Part shown: in pieces, positions 37,717 to 46,745 of the stretch
How positions within the stretch are numbered: the stretch's first letter is position 1
Layout of the letters: every line of letters starts with the position of its first letter
NCBI GenBank assembly: GCA_963677375.2
Contig: CAXXIF010000010.1
Location: 124,001-188,000 of the forward strand
DNA length: 64,000 nucleotides
Source of the DNA: Pseudaeromonas sp963677375
Lineage (GTDB): Bacteria > Pseudomonadota > Gammaproteobacteria > Enterobacterales > Aeromonadaceae
Reading direction: 5' to 3'
Position numbers and translations under genes: made by a program
Notes under the pieces: model-generated
What the model was told of the DNA's origin: nothing
Databases searched by the model: none
Seen by the model: only the letters and a program-made list of their open reading frames with translations

Positions 37717-37882
37717 CCCTGTTCCCTATGCTTATGAAAGGCCGTTGGAAATCCTGGCCAGAAGGGTGCCTATGCTACCATCGAGAGCCGCAAAGCGGAG
37801 CGGAAAATAGCAAACCCCACGCCATAGGAAAGCCCAAGTGGGACCAAACGATGAGACGGCGACAGCCCTCCGGTGTGGATGC

Positions 37883-38884
37883 TCACGCCTGCGGTTCATA
37901 CCGGTCGAGTGGCGGCGATGTCGACAAGAGATCCTGCAACCAGTGCAAGGTTGGCCCAATCCCCGCTTCGGCAGAGACCATCGAAGCCTCATGTTCGAGA
38001 CTCAACATTCCCCGGTAACCGGACTGCTGCAATGCCACCAAAAAGCTGCGCCAGAACTCGGCATCATGGCCCTGCCCCGGCAGGCAATAACTCCAACTGC
38101 GGGAGCCACTGCGCTCATCCCGCGGATCGAGCACCCCCCACATCGCTTGTTGTTCCGGATCGGCCCGCCAGTCCTTGAGGTGAACATGGAACAGAGCCGC
38201 CCCCAGCAAGCCGATGGCCCGAACCGGGTCCATACCTTGCCACCAGAAATGACTAGGGTCCAGATTGGCACCGATGGCAGGACCGCATGCCTGCCGCAGT
38301 TGCAACAAGGTTCCCGGTGAATGCACCAGAAAACCGCCGTGCATCTCCAGAGCGATCCGCACTCCGGATTCAGCCGCGAGCCGGGCAATGGAGAGCCAAT
38401 AGGGAATGAGCCTGGTTTCCCATACCCAGTGCTGGTACTCGCTGTTTTCATAGGGCCAACTGACCACCGGCCAGTTCAGCTGCTGGGGAACGGCAGCGGT
38501 AGCCGGAGCTCCGCCAACGCCCGAGAAGGTAACGACCGTCTCGATCCCCAGCCGGGAAGCCAGAGCTATGGTGCGACGCAGTGTGTGATCATCGGCGGCG
38601 GCCCGCAGTGGATCTGGGTGCAGTGGATTGCCGTGACAGGAGAGCGCCGTCACTTGGACACCGGCATCTTGGAACTGCTGTGACCAGCGCCGATAGGCCT
38701 TGGGTGTGGTGAGCAGCCGCTCCAGTGGGCAGTGAATCGCACCAGGATAGCCACCGGTACCCAGCTCCAGATGAGCGATGGCGTGCTCACGAGCGTAACG
38801 CAGCACATGAGCCAGAGGATAGGCATTGAAGGCGGCGCTGAAAAAACCCCAGCGCCAATCAGATACGACAGGCGATACTGGCAT
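37883..38884 (-). CDS. Sugar phosphate isomerase/epimerase-like protein
   Basis: Xylose-isomerase-like TIM barrel protein of 333 residues, without a signal peptide. Metal-ligand candidates include the Glu in IALEMHGGF, and Asp and His in GANLDPSHFWWQGMDP; HVHLKDWRAD contains further His and Asp residues, as in this superfamily. Such proteins isomerise or epimerise keto-sugars or inositol derivatives; the substrate is unknown. Only 7 bases separate it from the upstream GGDEF/EAL gene, so they probably share a transcript. Confidence 0.85.
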   Translation of the reverse strand: MPVSPVVSDWRWGFFSAAFNAYPLAHVLRYAREHAIAHLELGTGGYPGAIHCPLERLLTTPKAYRRWSQQFQDAGVQVTALSCHGNPLHPDPLRAAADDHTLRRTIALASRLGIETVVTFSGVGGAPATAAVPQQLNWPVVSWPYENSEYQHWVWETRLIPYWLSIARLAAESGVRIALEMHGGFLVHSPGTLLQLRQACGPAIGANLDPSHFWWQGMDPVRAIGLLGAALFHVHLKDWRADPEQQAMWGVLDPRDERSGSRSWSYCLPGQGHDAEFWRSFLVALQQSGYRGMLSLEHEASMVSAEAGIGPTLHWLQDLLSTSPPLDRYEPQA

Positions 38885-38891
38885 GAGGCTC

Positions 38892-40679
38892 TCAGGCCAC
38901 CCCGCGGATATTGCCTAAAAAGTGCATCAGCTCATCGGCCGGTAGCGGGCGGGAGAAATGGTAGCCTTGCACCACCTCAACCCCCAGCGCCTCGACAAAT
39001 TCCAGCTCCTGCTCGTTCTCTACCCCTTCGGCCACCAGACTCAGTGACAGGGAGCGAGCCAACTGGATGATCGCCTTGACGATCTGCTGGTTGTCCTGTT
39101 GCTGGTGAATATTGGTCACAAAGCTGCGATCAATCTTCAGGGTATCGAGGGGAAAGCGGCTGAGGTAACCCAGATTGGAGTAGCCGGTTCCGAAGTCATC
39201 GATGCTGATCTTGACCCCCAGTTGCCGTAGCTGTTCAAAGTAACGCCGTACCGGTGTCGCCCCCTCCATCACCACACCTTCCGTCAACTCCAGCTCCAGG
39301 CGTGAGCCGGGATATCCCAGCCGCGCCATGCGGCTGATCAGGCGCGGGACAAAATCATGCTGATGCACCTGAATGGCCGACATATTGACCGCAATCGGCA
39401 ACAGCGGGAGCCCCTGCCGCTGCCAGGCCAGATTCTGTTTCATGGCCTGCTCCAGCACCCAGTCGCCGATGTCCAGGATCAGCCGGGATTGCTCGGCCAC
39501 CGGAATAAACTGATCCGGCGGAACCGAGCCCAATTCGGCATTAGTCCAGCGTAACAGCACCTCCATGCCGACCATCTCATGGCTGCCCGCCAGGATCTTC
39601 GGCTGATAATGCAGACTGAACTCCTCGCGGCGGATCGCATCCTTCAGATGTTGTTCAATACCGATGCGGCGCAAATTGTCCTGCCCCATTCGTAAATTGA
39701 ATTCCACCATCCGGCTCTTACCGTGGGTCTTGGCATAGTACATGGCCATGTCGGCATTACGGATCAGGGTATCGTAATCCTGGCCGTCTTCCGGGTAAGT
39801 ACTCATGCCAATGCTACAGGAGATCGCAAACTCCACCTCGTTGAGGGTGAGTGGCACCTCGAACAGATGGCGCAGTTGCTGCCCAGCCCGAATGGCCGCC
39901 AGCCGATTGGGCTGCTGTCCCAGCACCACGACAAACTCGTCACCGCCAAATCGCCCCAGCGCATCATCAGGACCGATGAAGCCCTCCAGACGTTCAGCTA
40001 TCAATTTTAGAATGGCGTCGCCGACCCCATGACCACGGGCATCGTTCAGATCCTTGAAGTTATCCAGATCGATGAAAAATAGCGCCACGCATTGGTGAGT
40101 CAGCTGCGCTCGTTGCAATATAACGTCAAAATTGGCCGCCAAGGCCGGACGGTTGGCCAGATTGGTTAGATAATCATGGTGCGCCATATGCCGCAGCATC
40201 AACTCGGCACGCTTGCGCTCTGTGATGTCACGGGCCAGACCGGCAGTCCCAATCACCTTGCCGCGACGGTCGAATAACGGCACTTTCACCGTTTCAGCCC
40301 AAGCCTCACGCCCCCCCTCGCCGGTAATGGTTTCTTCCCGATGAACCTGCTGACCACTCTTCAAGACCGCCATATCATCGGCGACATAGCCATCGGCCGC
40401 TTCCCGGGTCGAGAGGTCATAATCACTCAGACCAACCAAATCCTTGGGTCGACGGCCAAAGGTTCGACCAAACTGGGCATTCACAAACAGAAAACGCGAG
40501 CGGGTATCCTTGACCCAGGTCAGGTCAGGAATGCTGTCCATCAGTGCCTGCATATGCAGCCCCAGTTGTTGCAACTGCTGGTTGCGACGCCATACCCACA
40601 CCAGAGCCAGGCTCAACACTGTCAAGACAGAAAGTAGCACCACAATAATCAGGGAATCAGAATCGAAAAGCGGCCACAT
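38892..40679 (-). CDS. PAS-GGDEF-EAL cyclic-di-GMP protein
   Basis: Inner-membrane signalling protein of 595 residues that makes or breaks cyclic di-GMP. From the start at 40679 (AGGAAG upstream), one membrane helix at about residues 10-30 is followed by a PAS domain (about 42-160) whose end DITERKRAE is typical. The GGDEF domain has an intact GGDEF active site. The EAL domain reads EVLLR in place of EALLR; the catalytic Glu is present, and later residues NMSAIQ, ELTEGV, DDFGTGYSNLGYL and KIDRSFV are kept. Both activities are therefore possible. It is upstream of and nearly contiguous with the isomerase gene. Confidence 0.93.
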   Translation of the reverse strand: MWPLFDSDSLIIVVLLSVLTVLSLALVWVWRRNQQLQQLGLHMQALMDSIPDLTWVKDTRSRFLFVNAQFGRTFGRRPKDLVGLSDYDLSTREAADGYVADDMAVLKSGQQVHREETITGEGGREAWAETVKVPLFDRRGKVIGTAGLARDITERKRAELMLRHMAHHDYLTNLANRPALAANFDVILQRAQLTHQCVALFFIDLDNFKDLNDARGHGVGDAILKLIAERLEGFIGPDDALGRFGGDEFVVVLGQQPNRLAAIRAGQQLRHLFEVPLTLNEVEFAISCSIGMSTYPEDGQDYDTLIRNADMAMYYAKTHGKSRMVEFNLRMGQDNLRRIGIEQHLKDAIRREEFSLHYQPKILAGSHEMVGMEVLLRWTNAELGSVPPDQFIPVAEQSRLILDIGDWVLEQAMKQNLAWQRQGLPLLPIAVNMSAIQVHQHDFVPRLISRMARLGYPGSRLELELTEGVVMEGATPVRRYFEQLRQLGVKISIDDFGTGYSNLGYLSRFPLDTLKIDRSFVTNIHQQQDNQQIVKAIIQLARSLSLSLVAEGVENEQELEFVEALGVEVVQGYHFSRPLPADELMHFLGNIRGVA

Positions 40680-40904
40680 ACATGCTTCCTGCTGATGTGA
40701 AATGAATACGATCGGCACCCTGTCGGACACGACCGGCGAACCGCCGCTCATTGGCGATAAACACTCTGTCCTTATTAGAGTAGATTTGCGGGTAAAGAAA
40801 CACTACCGGTGATCATTCTTCTCTCGACTTGCTGAACCCATCACGCTTCACGGGCTGTCATGCCAGCACAGCTCCCGATTAACCCTGATTTATCTCTATG
40901 AATT

Positions 40905-40928
40905 CACACAAAAAAGCCCCGTTCGGGG
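40905..40928 (-). terminator. Terminator of mltA
   Basis: A compact GGCCCC/GGGGC-type hairpin with a TTCG-like loop is followed by six T residues on the minus strand. It lies about 100 bases after mltA. The surrounding 40680-41029 stretch contains no gene that I can recognise. Confidence 0.78.
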
Positions 40929-41029
40929 CCATTTATTCATCGACGAGCAAGGCTTGGCTAGCGACTCTAACCGCTGAATCACGACTCTCGTCCGGCCCCT
41001 TGGAGGAGAACTGTATCGAGTCGATCCAG

Positions 41030-42112
41030 TTAGCTGGAGCGATCGACCCTCATCCATTCCCGGCTGGGCGTGGTCCAGCGTTTAGGCCACAGGATGCGCA
41101 GATCCAGCGGCGACTGCAGGCGACCGGCCAGCTCATCAGCTAGATCACCATGGCCGAGAAACAGGTCGGCGCGTACCCGCCCCTTGATGGCCCCCCCTTT
41201 ATCCTGGGCGATCACCACCCGAGAGAAGGGGGTCCGATCCGGCCACTGACTGCGGATCTTCAACGGCGTCCCCAAGGGGATATGCTGCGCATCCACAGCC
41301 ACGCTACGATAAGGGGTCAAGCCCGCTTTCAGCGCCATAGCACCCGGAGGTCCAACGTGAGCCTCCTCCCGTCGGTCGATGTCATAGAAGACATAGGATT
41401 CATTTTGCTGGAACAGCCAATCGGTCCGATCCGGATTCTGCTGCACCCAGCGCTTGATCGCCTGCATGCTCATCTGTTCACGGGGCACCTCTCCGGCATC
41501 AATCAACACCCGGCCTATGGAGGTGTAACCGTGATTGTTCTTGGTGGCATAGGTCAGTTTCACCGTACTGTTATCCGGTAGTACCACCCTTCCTGAGCCC
41601 TGCACCCCCAGGCTGTACGCATCAAACTTGTCGCAATACATCAACACAGAACGCTGCAACGCCGGGGATGGCGCAGTCTCGATCTGGCGTCGCGTCAGGT
41701 AGGGAACCCCTTTACGCAGATCACTGGGGGTACCGTACACCGGATAATTAAGACGGGCCGTCGGCCGCCAACTGCAACGCAACTGGGCCTCCATATAACC
41801 GGTCAACAGGCCATCACCGCCATCCAGTTCATATTCATCAAAGTTCTGTTGGAAGAAACGAGCCGCTGCGGTTGGCGTCTTGGCGGTGCGTTGCGCCTGC
41901 CAGCATAGGCTCTGCCAGTGCATCCCCAGACGGGGGCAGGAATTCAAGAAAGCCTGCAAGGCTTCCTGCTGCTGGTGATCCTCACCAATCAGGGTCGCAG
42001 GCAGGGAGTGAACCTTGGCTCGCATCGGTACGGATGCCGGTGTCTGGGTCACGGTCGGTGACGAGGAGCAACCCGCTAACACCAACAGGCAAGCAGCTAA
42101 TTTTTTGATCAT
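41030..42112 (-). CDS. mltA: Membrane-bound lytic murein transglycosylase A
   Basis: Outer-membrane lipoprotein that cleaves peptidoglycan glycan strands to 1,6-anhydromuropeptides. The start at 42112 (MIKKLAACLLVLAGCSSS) gives a lipobox LAGC with the lipidated Cys near residue 15; CAGGAA lies upstream. The C-terminal 3D-type motif AQDKGGAIKGRVRADLFLGHGD contains the catalytic Asp of MltA. The mid-segment GQGSGRVVL-like VQGSGRVVLPD is also typical. The 360 residues match the family. Confidence 0.95.
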   Translation of the reverse strand: MIKKLAACLLVLAGCSSSPTVTQTPASVPMRAKVHSLPATLIGEDHQQQEALQAFLNSCPRLGMHWQSLCWQAQRTAKTPTAAARFFQQNFDEYELDGGDGLLTGYMEAQLRCSWRPTARLNYPVYGTPSDLRKGVPYLTRRQIETAPSPALQRSVLMYCDKFDAYSLGVQGSGRVVLPDNSTVKLTYATKNNHGYTSIGRVLIDAGEVPREQMSMQAIKRWVQQNPDRTDWLFQQNESYVFYDIDRREEAHVGPPGAMALKAGLTPYRSVAVDAQHIPLGTPLKIRSQWPDRTPFSRVVIAQDKGGAIKGRVRADLFLGHGDLADELAGRLQSPLDLRILWPKRWTTPSREWMRVDRSS

Positions 42113-42321
42113 GAACAGTTCCTGATAACAGCGCAACAGCGTGGGAAGACGCGACTACCGGGTAGCATAATCGATTTATGGACCTAGGCAGAAGCTTCCG
42201 TTTCTTTTCCTGCTGCCTGTCGAATTGTGAGCCCTCACTGAGTCTCTGCTGTTTTCGTATGACACTCTAGCTGCCTTCTACTTCACCCTATCAACCCACA
42301 CTCAGATTCAAGGATGACACT

Positions 42322-43551
42322 ATGACGGCACCAACAAGACTCAGCTCTGATCGAGCGAACACCAAACTGGTTCCACTATTGTTAAGCGCGCTACTGCTTG
42401 CCGCCTGCGGTGGCGGCGGTACTAAAGAGCTGCACACCGATGTCTACAAGGCGACCACCCAGGCCAGCGATCCGGCCGCCACCCCGACGGCACAAAGTGT
42501 CATGAAGTACCTGGCAGCGCTGAGTAACGACACCATTCCTGGTGTCATGGCGGGACAGAATACCGGTCACGGCGATCAGATCCTCAACGCCACCGGCACG
42601 GTCGGCTATGCGCCGCTCATCGATGAGCTGGAACGGCAGACTGGCGAAGCCCCGGCCGTGGTGGGGCTGGATTACGAATATGATCGCATCTTCACCCCGG
42701 AGCAGCTGGCCAATGCCAATCAGAAGCTGATCGAACACTGGCAGGCCGGAGGCCTCGTCACCATCAATTGGAGCCCGAACAATCCCTGGTGGAATGACGA
42801 GAGTGACCTGACCAACAACCCCGGCGGCGGTGATCTGACCCGTACCTCTGGCGGCGATATGACCCAGGTCAAGTTGGCCGATCTGGTCACGACAGGAACT
42901 AGCGTACATACCGTCTGGCGCGCCAAATTGGACCGTATCGCCGCCGCACTCAAAGAGTTGCAAGATGCCGGGGTTGTGGTGCTGTGGCGACCGATGCAGG
43001 AGATGAATGGCAGCTGGTTCTGGTGGGGGATCAGTACCCAGTCCGCGAATTGCAGTGGCTATACCAATGCCTGGAAAGATATGTATCGTTACTTCACTCA
43101 AGAGAAGGGGCTGCATAACCTGCTGTGGGTCTACTCTCCTAACCGGGGTCCGGAAACCACCAACGAAAGCTACGGCATCGCCTCGGTCGACTGGTGCTAT
43201 CCGGGTGCGGACTATGTGGATGTGGTCGCTGGCACCCGCTACGACGACTCCCTCTCCATCGCCGATTACAGCAAATACAAGTCCTTCAACAAACCGCTGG
43301 GCATGGGTGAATACGGCCCGACGCTAGGCGGCACAGCTGCGACCGCGGGCAGCTATGACACCCGCAACTACGCCACCACCCTGGCCAAATATCCGGCCAT
43401 CGGTTACTGGGTCAGCTGGCATGACTGGAACAACGGCGACGGCACCCGGGAGCACCAGGCCATGGTCGGCAATCAGCACACCAGCGAGCTGCTGCAGAAT
43501 GCCGCCATCATCACCCGCAGCAAGGTCCACCTGAACGACGGCGCCCAGTAA
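42322..43551 (+). CDS. GH26 endo-1,4-beta-mannanase lipoprotein
   Basis: Hydrolyses beta-1,4-mannans or glucomannans at the cell surface. An AAGGAT Shine-Dalgarno precedes the ATG. A lipobox LLAAC near residues 28-32 followed by GGGG marks it as a lipoprotein. The GH26 acid/base is Glu227 in WRPMQEMNGSWFWW, and the nucleophile is Glu330 in LGMGEYGP; the pair spacing fits the clan A barrel. It has no extra binding module. The length is 409 residues. It is transcribed alone, on the opposite strand from mltA. Confidence 0.94.
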   Translation: MTAPTRLSSDRANTKLVPLLLSALLLAACGGGGTKELHTDVYKATTQASDPAATPTAQSVMKYLAALSNDTIPGVMAGQNTGHGDQILNATGTVGYAPLIDELERQTGEAPAVVGLDYEYDRIFTPEQLANANQKLIEHWQAGGLVTINWSPNNPWWNDESDLTNNPGGGDLTRTSGGDMTQVKLADLVTTGTSVHTVWRAKLDRIAAALKELQDAGVVVLWRPMQEMNGSWFWWGISTQSANCSGYTNAWKDMYRYFTQEKGLHNLLWVYSPNRGPETTNESYGIASVDWCYPGADYVDVVAGTRYDDSLSIADYSKYKSFNKPLGMGEYGPTLGGTAATAGSYDTRNYATTLAKYPAIGYWVSWHDWNNGDGTREHQAMVGNQHTSELLQNAAIITRSKVHLNDGAQ

Positions 43552-43645
43552 CCACACCCGGCCATGTCATAACCAAGCGGCCTCCTGGTTCTCAGGTCCG
43601 TCGGTTAGCGAGGACGAGATAGCCTATTGAGCCAACCGTTGGCGG

Positions 43646-43758
43646 CAGGGATGCCGCCATCGAGTCCCCAGGGAAGGGTTTACTGCGAGTTGGCGAGAGA
43701 GGATGTCGCGCCCGAACCACTGAAGTGACAAGGCGGAGCCACAAGCTCCGCCTTGTTG
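43646..43758. repeat. REP-like hairpin and terminator between GH26 and RimK-like genes
   Basis: A TGGCGGC/GCCGCCA hairpin with the loop AGGGAT lies at about 43648-43667. At 43728-43757 an ACAAGGCGGAGC hairpin with its complement around CACAA separates the two convergent genes. The loop AGGGAT recurs in repeats elsewhere in the window. There is no gene in 43552-43784. Confidence 0.6.
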
Positions 43759-43784
43759 ATCTGGCGAGAAAGAAAAGAGAGGCG

Positions 43785-45254
43785 CTAGAGTCCCCGCTGC
43801 TGCAGGCGGCGCAGAAACTCCAGCATCACCCGCTCATAGATGAGTTCCCCCATCACATGATCCTCGATGCCCCGATCGATATTCGGGTTGTCATTGATCT
43901 CGATGACATAGGCCTTGTTGCCGCGCTGTTTGATATCCACACCGTACAGACCATCACCGATGAGATTGGCGGCCCGCAACGCGGTTTCCCGCACACAGCG
44001 GGGCACCGACATCACATCCAGCGTCTCCCAGCCCCCGGCGTTGAAGCTGCCCCCCTCCTTGTGCTGGTAGATCTGCCAATGGCCCTGGCTCATATAATAT
44101 TTGCAGGCAAACAGCGGCTGCCGATCCAGCACGCCGATGCGCCAGTCAAAGTCGGTATACATATACTCCTGAGCCAGGATCAGTGACGAGGCACTCATCA
44201 TCTCCAGCGCCTTGGCCTCCAGCTCCTCGGCGGTGCTGACCTTGTGCACGCCGCGGGAAAACGAGCCATCCGGCAGCTTCAGGATGCAGGGCAAGCCCAG
44301 ATCATGGATGGTCTTCTCCACCCAGTTCTTCTCCCCGGCCCGCAACACCCGGGTCTTCGGCGTCGGCACCTTGTGCTTTTCCAGCAGCTCGGCGAGATAG
44401 ACCTTGTTGGTGCAGTACATGATGGAGGCCGGATCGTCGATCACCACCAACCCCAGCTTCTCGGCGCGGCGGGCAAACTGGTAGGTAAAATCATCGATAT
44501 TGGTGGTGGCACGGATAAACAGGGCGTCGTATTCCCCCAGCCGTCCGAGCTGCTCCTTGTCGATCAACTCGACATTGATCCCCAGCCGCTTGCCCGCGCG
44601 GATGAAGCGCTTGATCGCCATCAGATTGGAGGGCGGCATATGCTCCTCCCGATCGATGAGGATGGCCAAATCATAGCGATAACGTTTGTGGTGGTTCGGC
44701 TGGCGCCAGATCTTGCGCGAGAAACGTTCCAGCGCGGCGGCAAAACTATCCTGCTGACCATTCTCCAGCAGATGAAACGAATAGGGCGCTATGTTGCTCA
44801 GCTGCCAGCCATGGGGGCCATGCCGAAACGTCACCTCCATCACCGGCAAGGGGTATTGATCGAACAGCTGCCGCGCCAGTTTCTGCAGCGCCGGGACCTC
44901 GGTCTGACCGAAGTAGAACAGCAGATTGACGTTCTCGCAGGGATGCCCGGCAAAGGCCAGATCCAGCGCCTCGTTCATACCGTGGATCACCATCAACTGC
45001 TGCTCGCGATTGGCGATCTCGTTGATGGTGCGCAGGGTGGGCAAGATGCGGTGACCCCGGGCCTCGGCCAGCAGGGTGCAGTAATAGCCGATACTCTGAT
45101 AATCATAAGTCCGGCAGAGGTTGATGACTTGGGTGTTGCGTGCTGCCTTGTCGCTGCGATGGTCGAGGTAATCGCCCACGCTAACGACGCTTTCCGAGGG
45201 AAAGTAAGCAGCCCAATCTGATTTTTTTTCCGTGACTATAAGAAACTTGGCCAT
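43785..45254 (-). CDS. RimK-like ATP-grasp ligase with RLAN domain
   Basis: Cytoplasmic ligase of 489 residues predicted to join amino acids to a carboxyl group using ATP. The start at 45254 (MAKFLIVTEKKSDW) has GGAG upstream. The first half (about 1-190) looks like the RimK-like ATP-grasp N-terminal (RLAN) domain. The second half is an ATP-grasp fold, with CTNKVYLAELLEKHKVPTPKT, a glycine-poor loop LPDGSFSRGV, and the Mg-binding ending YVIEINDNPNIDRG. It is divergent from a GNAT/C39-peptidase fusion, a pairing described for predicted peptide-modification systems. The substrate is unknown. Confidence 0.88.
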   Translation of the reverse strand: MAKFLIVTEKKSDWAAYFPSESVVSVGDYLDHRSDKAARNTQVINLCRTYDYQSIGYYCTLLAEARGHRILPTLRTINEIANREQQLMVIHGMNEALDLAFAGHPCENVNLLFYFGQTEVPALQKLARQLFDQYPLPVMEVTFRHGPHGWQLSNIAPYSFHLLENGQQDSFAAALERFSRKIWRQPNHHKRYRYDLAILIDREEHMPPSNLMAIKRFIRAGKRLGINVELIDKEQLGRLGEYDALFIRATTNIDDFTYQFARRAEKLGLVVIDDPASIMYCTNKVYLAELLEKHKVPTPKTRVLRAGEKNWVEKTIHDLGLPCILKLPDGSFSRGVHKVSTAEELEAKALEMMSASSLILAQEYMYTDFDWRIGVLDRQPLFACKYYMSQGHWQIYQHKEGGSFNAGGWETLDVMSVPRCVRETALRAANLIGDGLYGVDIKQRGNKAYVIEINDNPNIDRGIEDHVMGELIYERVMLEFLRRLQQRGL

Positions 45255-45539
45255 ACAGACTCCAAGTTGAACAGCTACGGTATCCGGCACGGCGCAGGAG
45301 GGAGGTCGGATACGACCCGGCGGTAGAGTCTGCTGCAACGAGGAAGGCATTGGATACAACAGGCTCTCGGCCCAGCAGCATGCTATGCCCGTCACACTTT
45401 ACCCGTCAAGGGCATAAGCCTATGATTTGGCGTCGTATGGGCTTCTCTTTTTGGCCTGCCTCCCCGCTGACCAGTTGGCTCACCGGGCAGACACTCTGCT
45501 GGCCCCGACCCTCCAGCCCATGCTGTTGTGGAGATTGCC

Positions 45540-46628
45540 ATGATCCGCGTTGCTGTACCCGATGATCTGGAAGCGCTGCTGGCGCTGGAGTTGAGCTGTT
45601 TTCCCGGTGATCGCCTCTCGCCGCGCCAGTTCCGCCGTTTTATCAAGAGCGATACCAGCCGCACCCTGATCGCCGAACAGGATGGCGTCCTGGTCGGCTA
45701 TGCCCTGGTGCTGTTTCACCATCGCACTCACCTGGCGCGCCTCTATTCGTTGGCGGTGGATAGCGCCCGGCGCGGTCAGGGCCTAGGGCATCAGCTACTG
45801 GCCGCCTGTGAAACGGCGGCGGTCGAGCTCGGCTATCTCACCCTGCGGCTGGAAGTCCGGCAGGATAACGACGAGGCCAAGAGCCTGTATCTGAAACAGG
45901 GCTACCGCCCGATCCGGGTGCTCGCCCACTACTATGATGATGCCGCCGATGGCGTCCGCCTGGAAAAGCGGCTGCAGCCCGGGCGGGTTCCTCATCTGCT
46001 GCCCATCCCCTACTACGCCCAGACCCTGCCGTTCACCTGTGGCCCGGCGAGTCTGCTGATGGCACAAGCCGCCCTGCAACCCGGTTTTGCCTTGAGCCGC
46101 CGCCAGGAGGTGCAGATCTGGCGCGAAGCCACCACAGTGTTCATGACCACGGGTCACGGCGGTTGTTCGGCACTGGGCCTGGCGCTGGCCGCCCATCGCC
46201 GGGGCCTGCAACCCACGGTCTGGATCAGTCAGACCCGCACCCCCTTCCTGCGCGGGGTACGCAGCGACAGCAAACGGCAGGTGATGGAGCTGGTACAGAG
46301 CGATTTTGAACAGCAATTGGCAGAATCCGGGATTATCCCCACGGTACGGCGGCCAACCCTCGAAGAGCTGGAGCGGGAGCTGATGGCGGGTCATCCGGTG
46401 TTGGTGCTCATCAGCACCTGGCGGCTGACGGGGGACAAGGCGCCGCACTGGGTGGTGCTCATCGGCATGGATGCCCAGTTCGTGTTTTTTCATGATCCGG
46501 ACGTCGACAGCAGCCGGGATCGCCTCGCCTCGGCCATGCAGGTGCCGGTCCGGCGCGATGACTTCTACGGCATGATGCAATACGGCAAGGAGCGTTTCAG
46601 TGCCGCACTGGCACTGACGACGACCTAA
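45540..46628 (+). CDS. GNAT acetyltransferase fused to C39-like peptidase
   Basis: Two-domain protein of 362 residues. The N-terminal GNAT domain (about 1-140) includes the acetyl-CoA loop SARRGQGLGHQLLAACE. The C-terminal papain-like C39-family region (about 150-355) has the candidate triad Cys167 in PFTCGPASLL, His303 in APHWVVLIG and Asp319 in FFHDPDV. The start at 45540 is supported by GGAG. There is no signal peptide. It faces the RimK-like ligase across 285 bases. The combination suggests that one protein ligates a residue and the other acetylates and/or cleaves the product; this is inference. Confidence 0.88.
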   Translation: MIRVAVPDDLEALLALELSCFPGDRLSPRQFRRFIKSDTSRTLIAEQDGVLVGYALVLFHHRTHLARLYSLAVDSARRGQGLGHQLLAACETAAVELGYLTLRLEVRQDNDEAKSLYLKQGYRPIRVLAHYYDDAADGVRLEKRLQPGRVPHLLPIPYYAQTLPFTCGPASLLMAQAALQPGFALSRRQEVQIWREATTVFMTTGHGGCSALGLALAAHRRGLQPTVWISQTRTPFLRGVRSDSKRQVMELVQSDFEQQLAESGIIPTVRRPTLEELERELMAGHPVLVLISTWRLTGDKAPHWVVLIGMDAQFVFFHDPDVDSSRDRLASAMQVPVRRDDFYGMMQYGKERFSAALALTTT

Positions 46629-46684
46629 GCGATCGCCCCTGTTAGCGCGCCCGCTATGCCATCGAGGCTCCGCTAGCAACAAAC

Positions 46685-46713
46685 GACAGCGCCACCCGAA
46701 GGCGGCGCTGTCA
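46685..46713. terminator. Hairpin between convergent genes
   Basis: GACAGCGCC and GGCGCTGTC enclose a short loop in the gap between the GNAT/C39 gene and the MFS gene. There is no clear T run, so it may be a weak bidirectional terminator. Confidence 0.5.
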
Positions 46714-46745
46714 CAGACTATCAAGGAAGGAACTGGGCGGACGGC

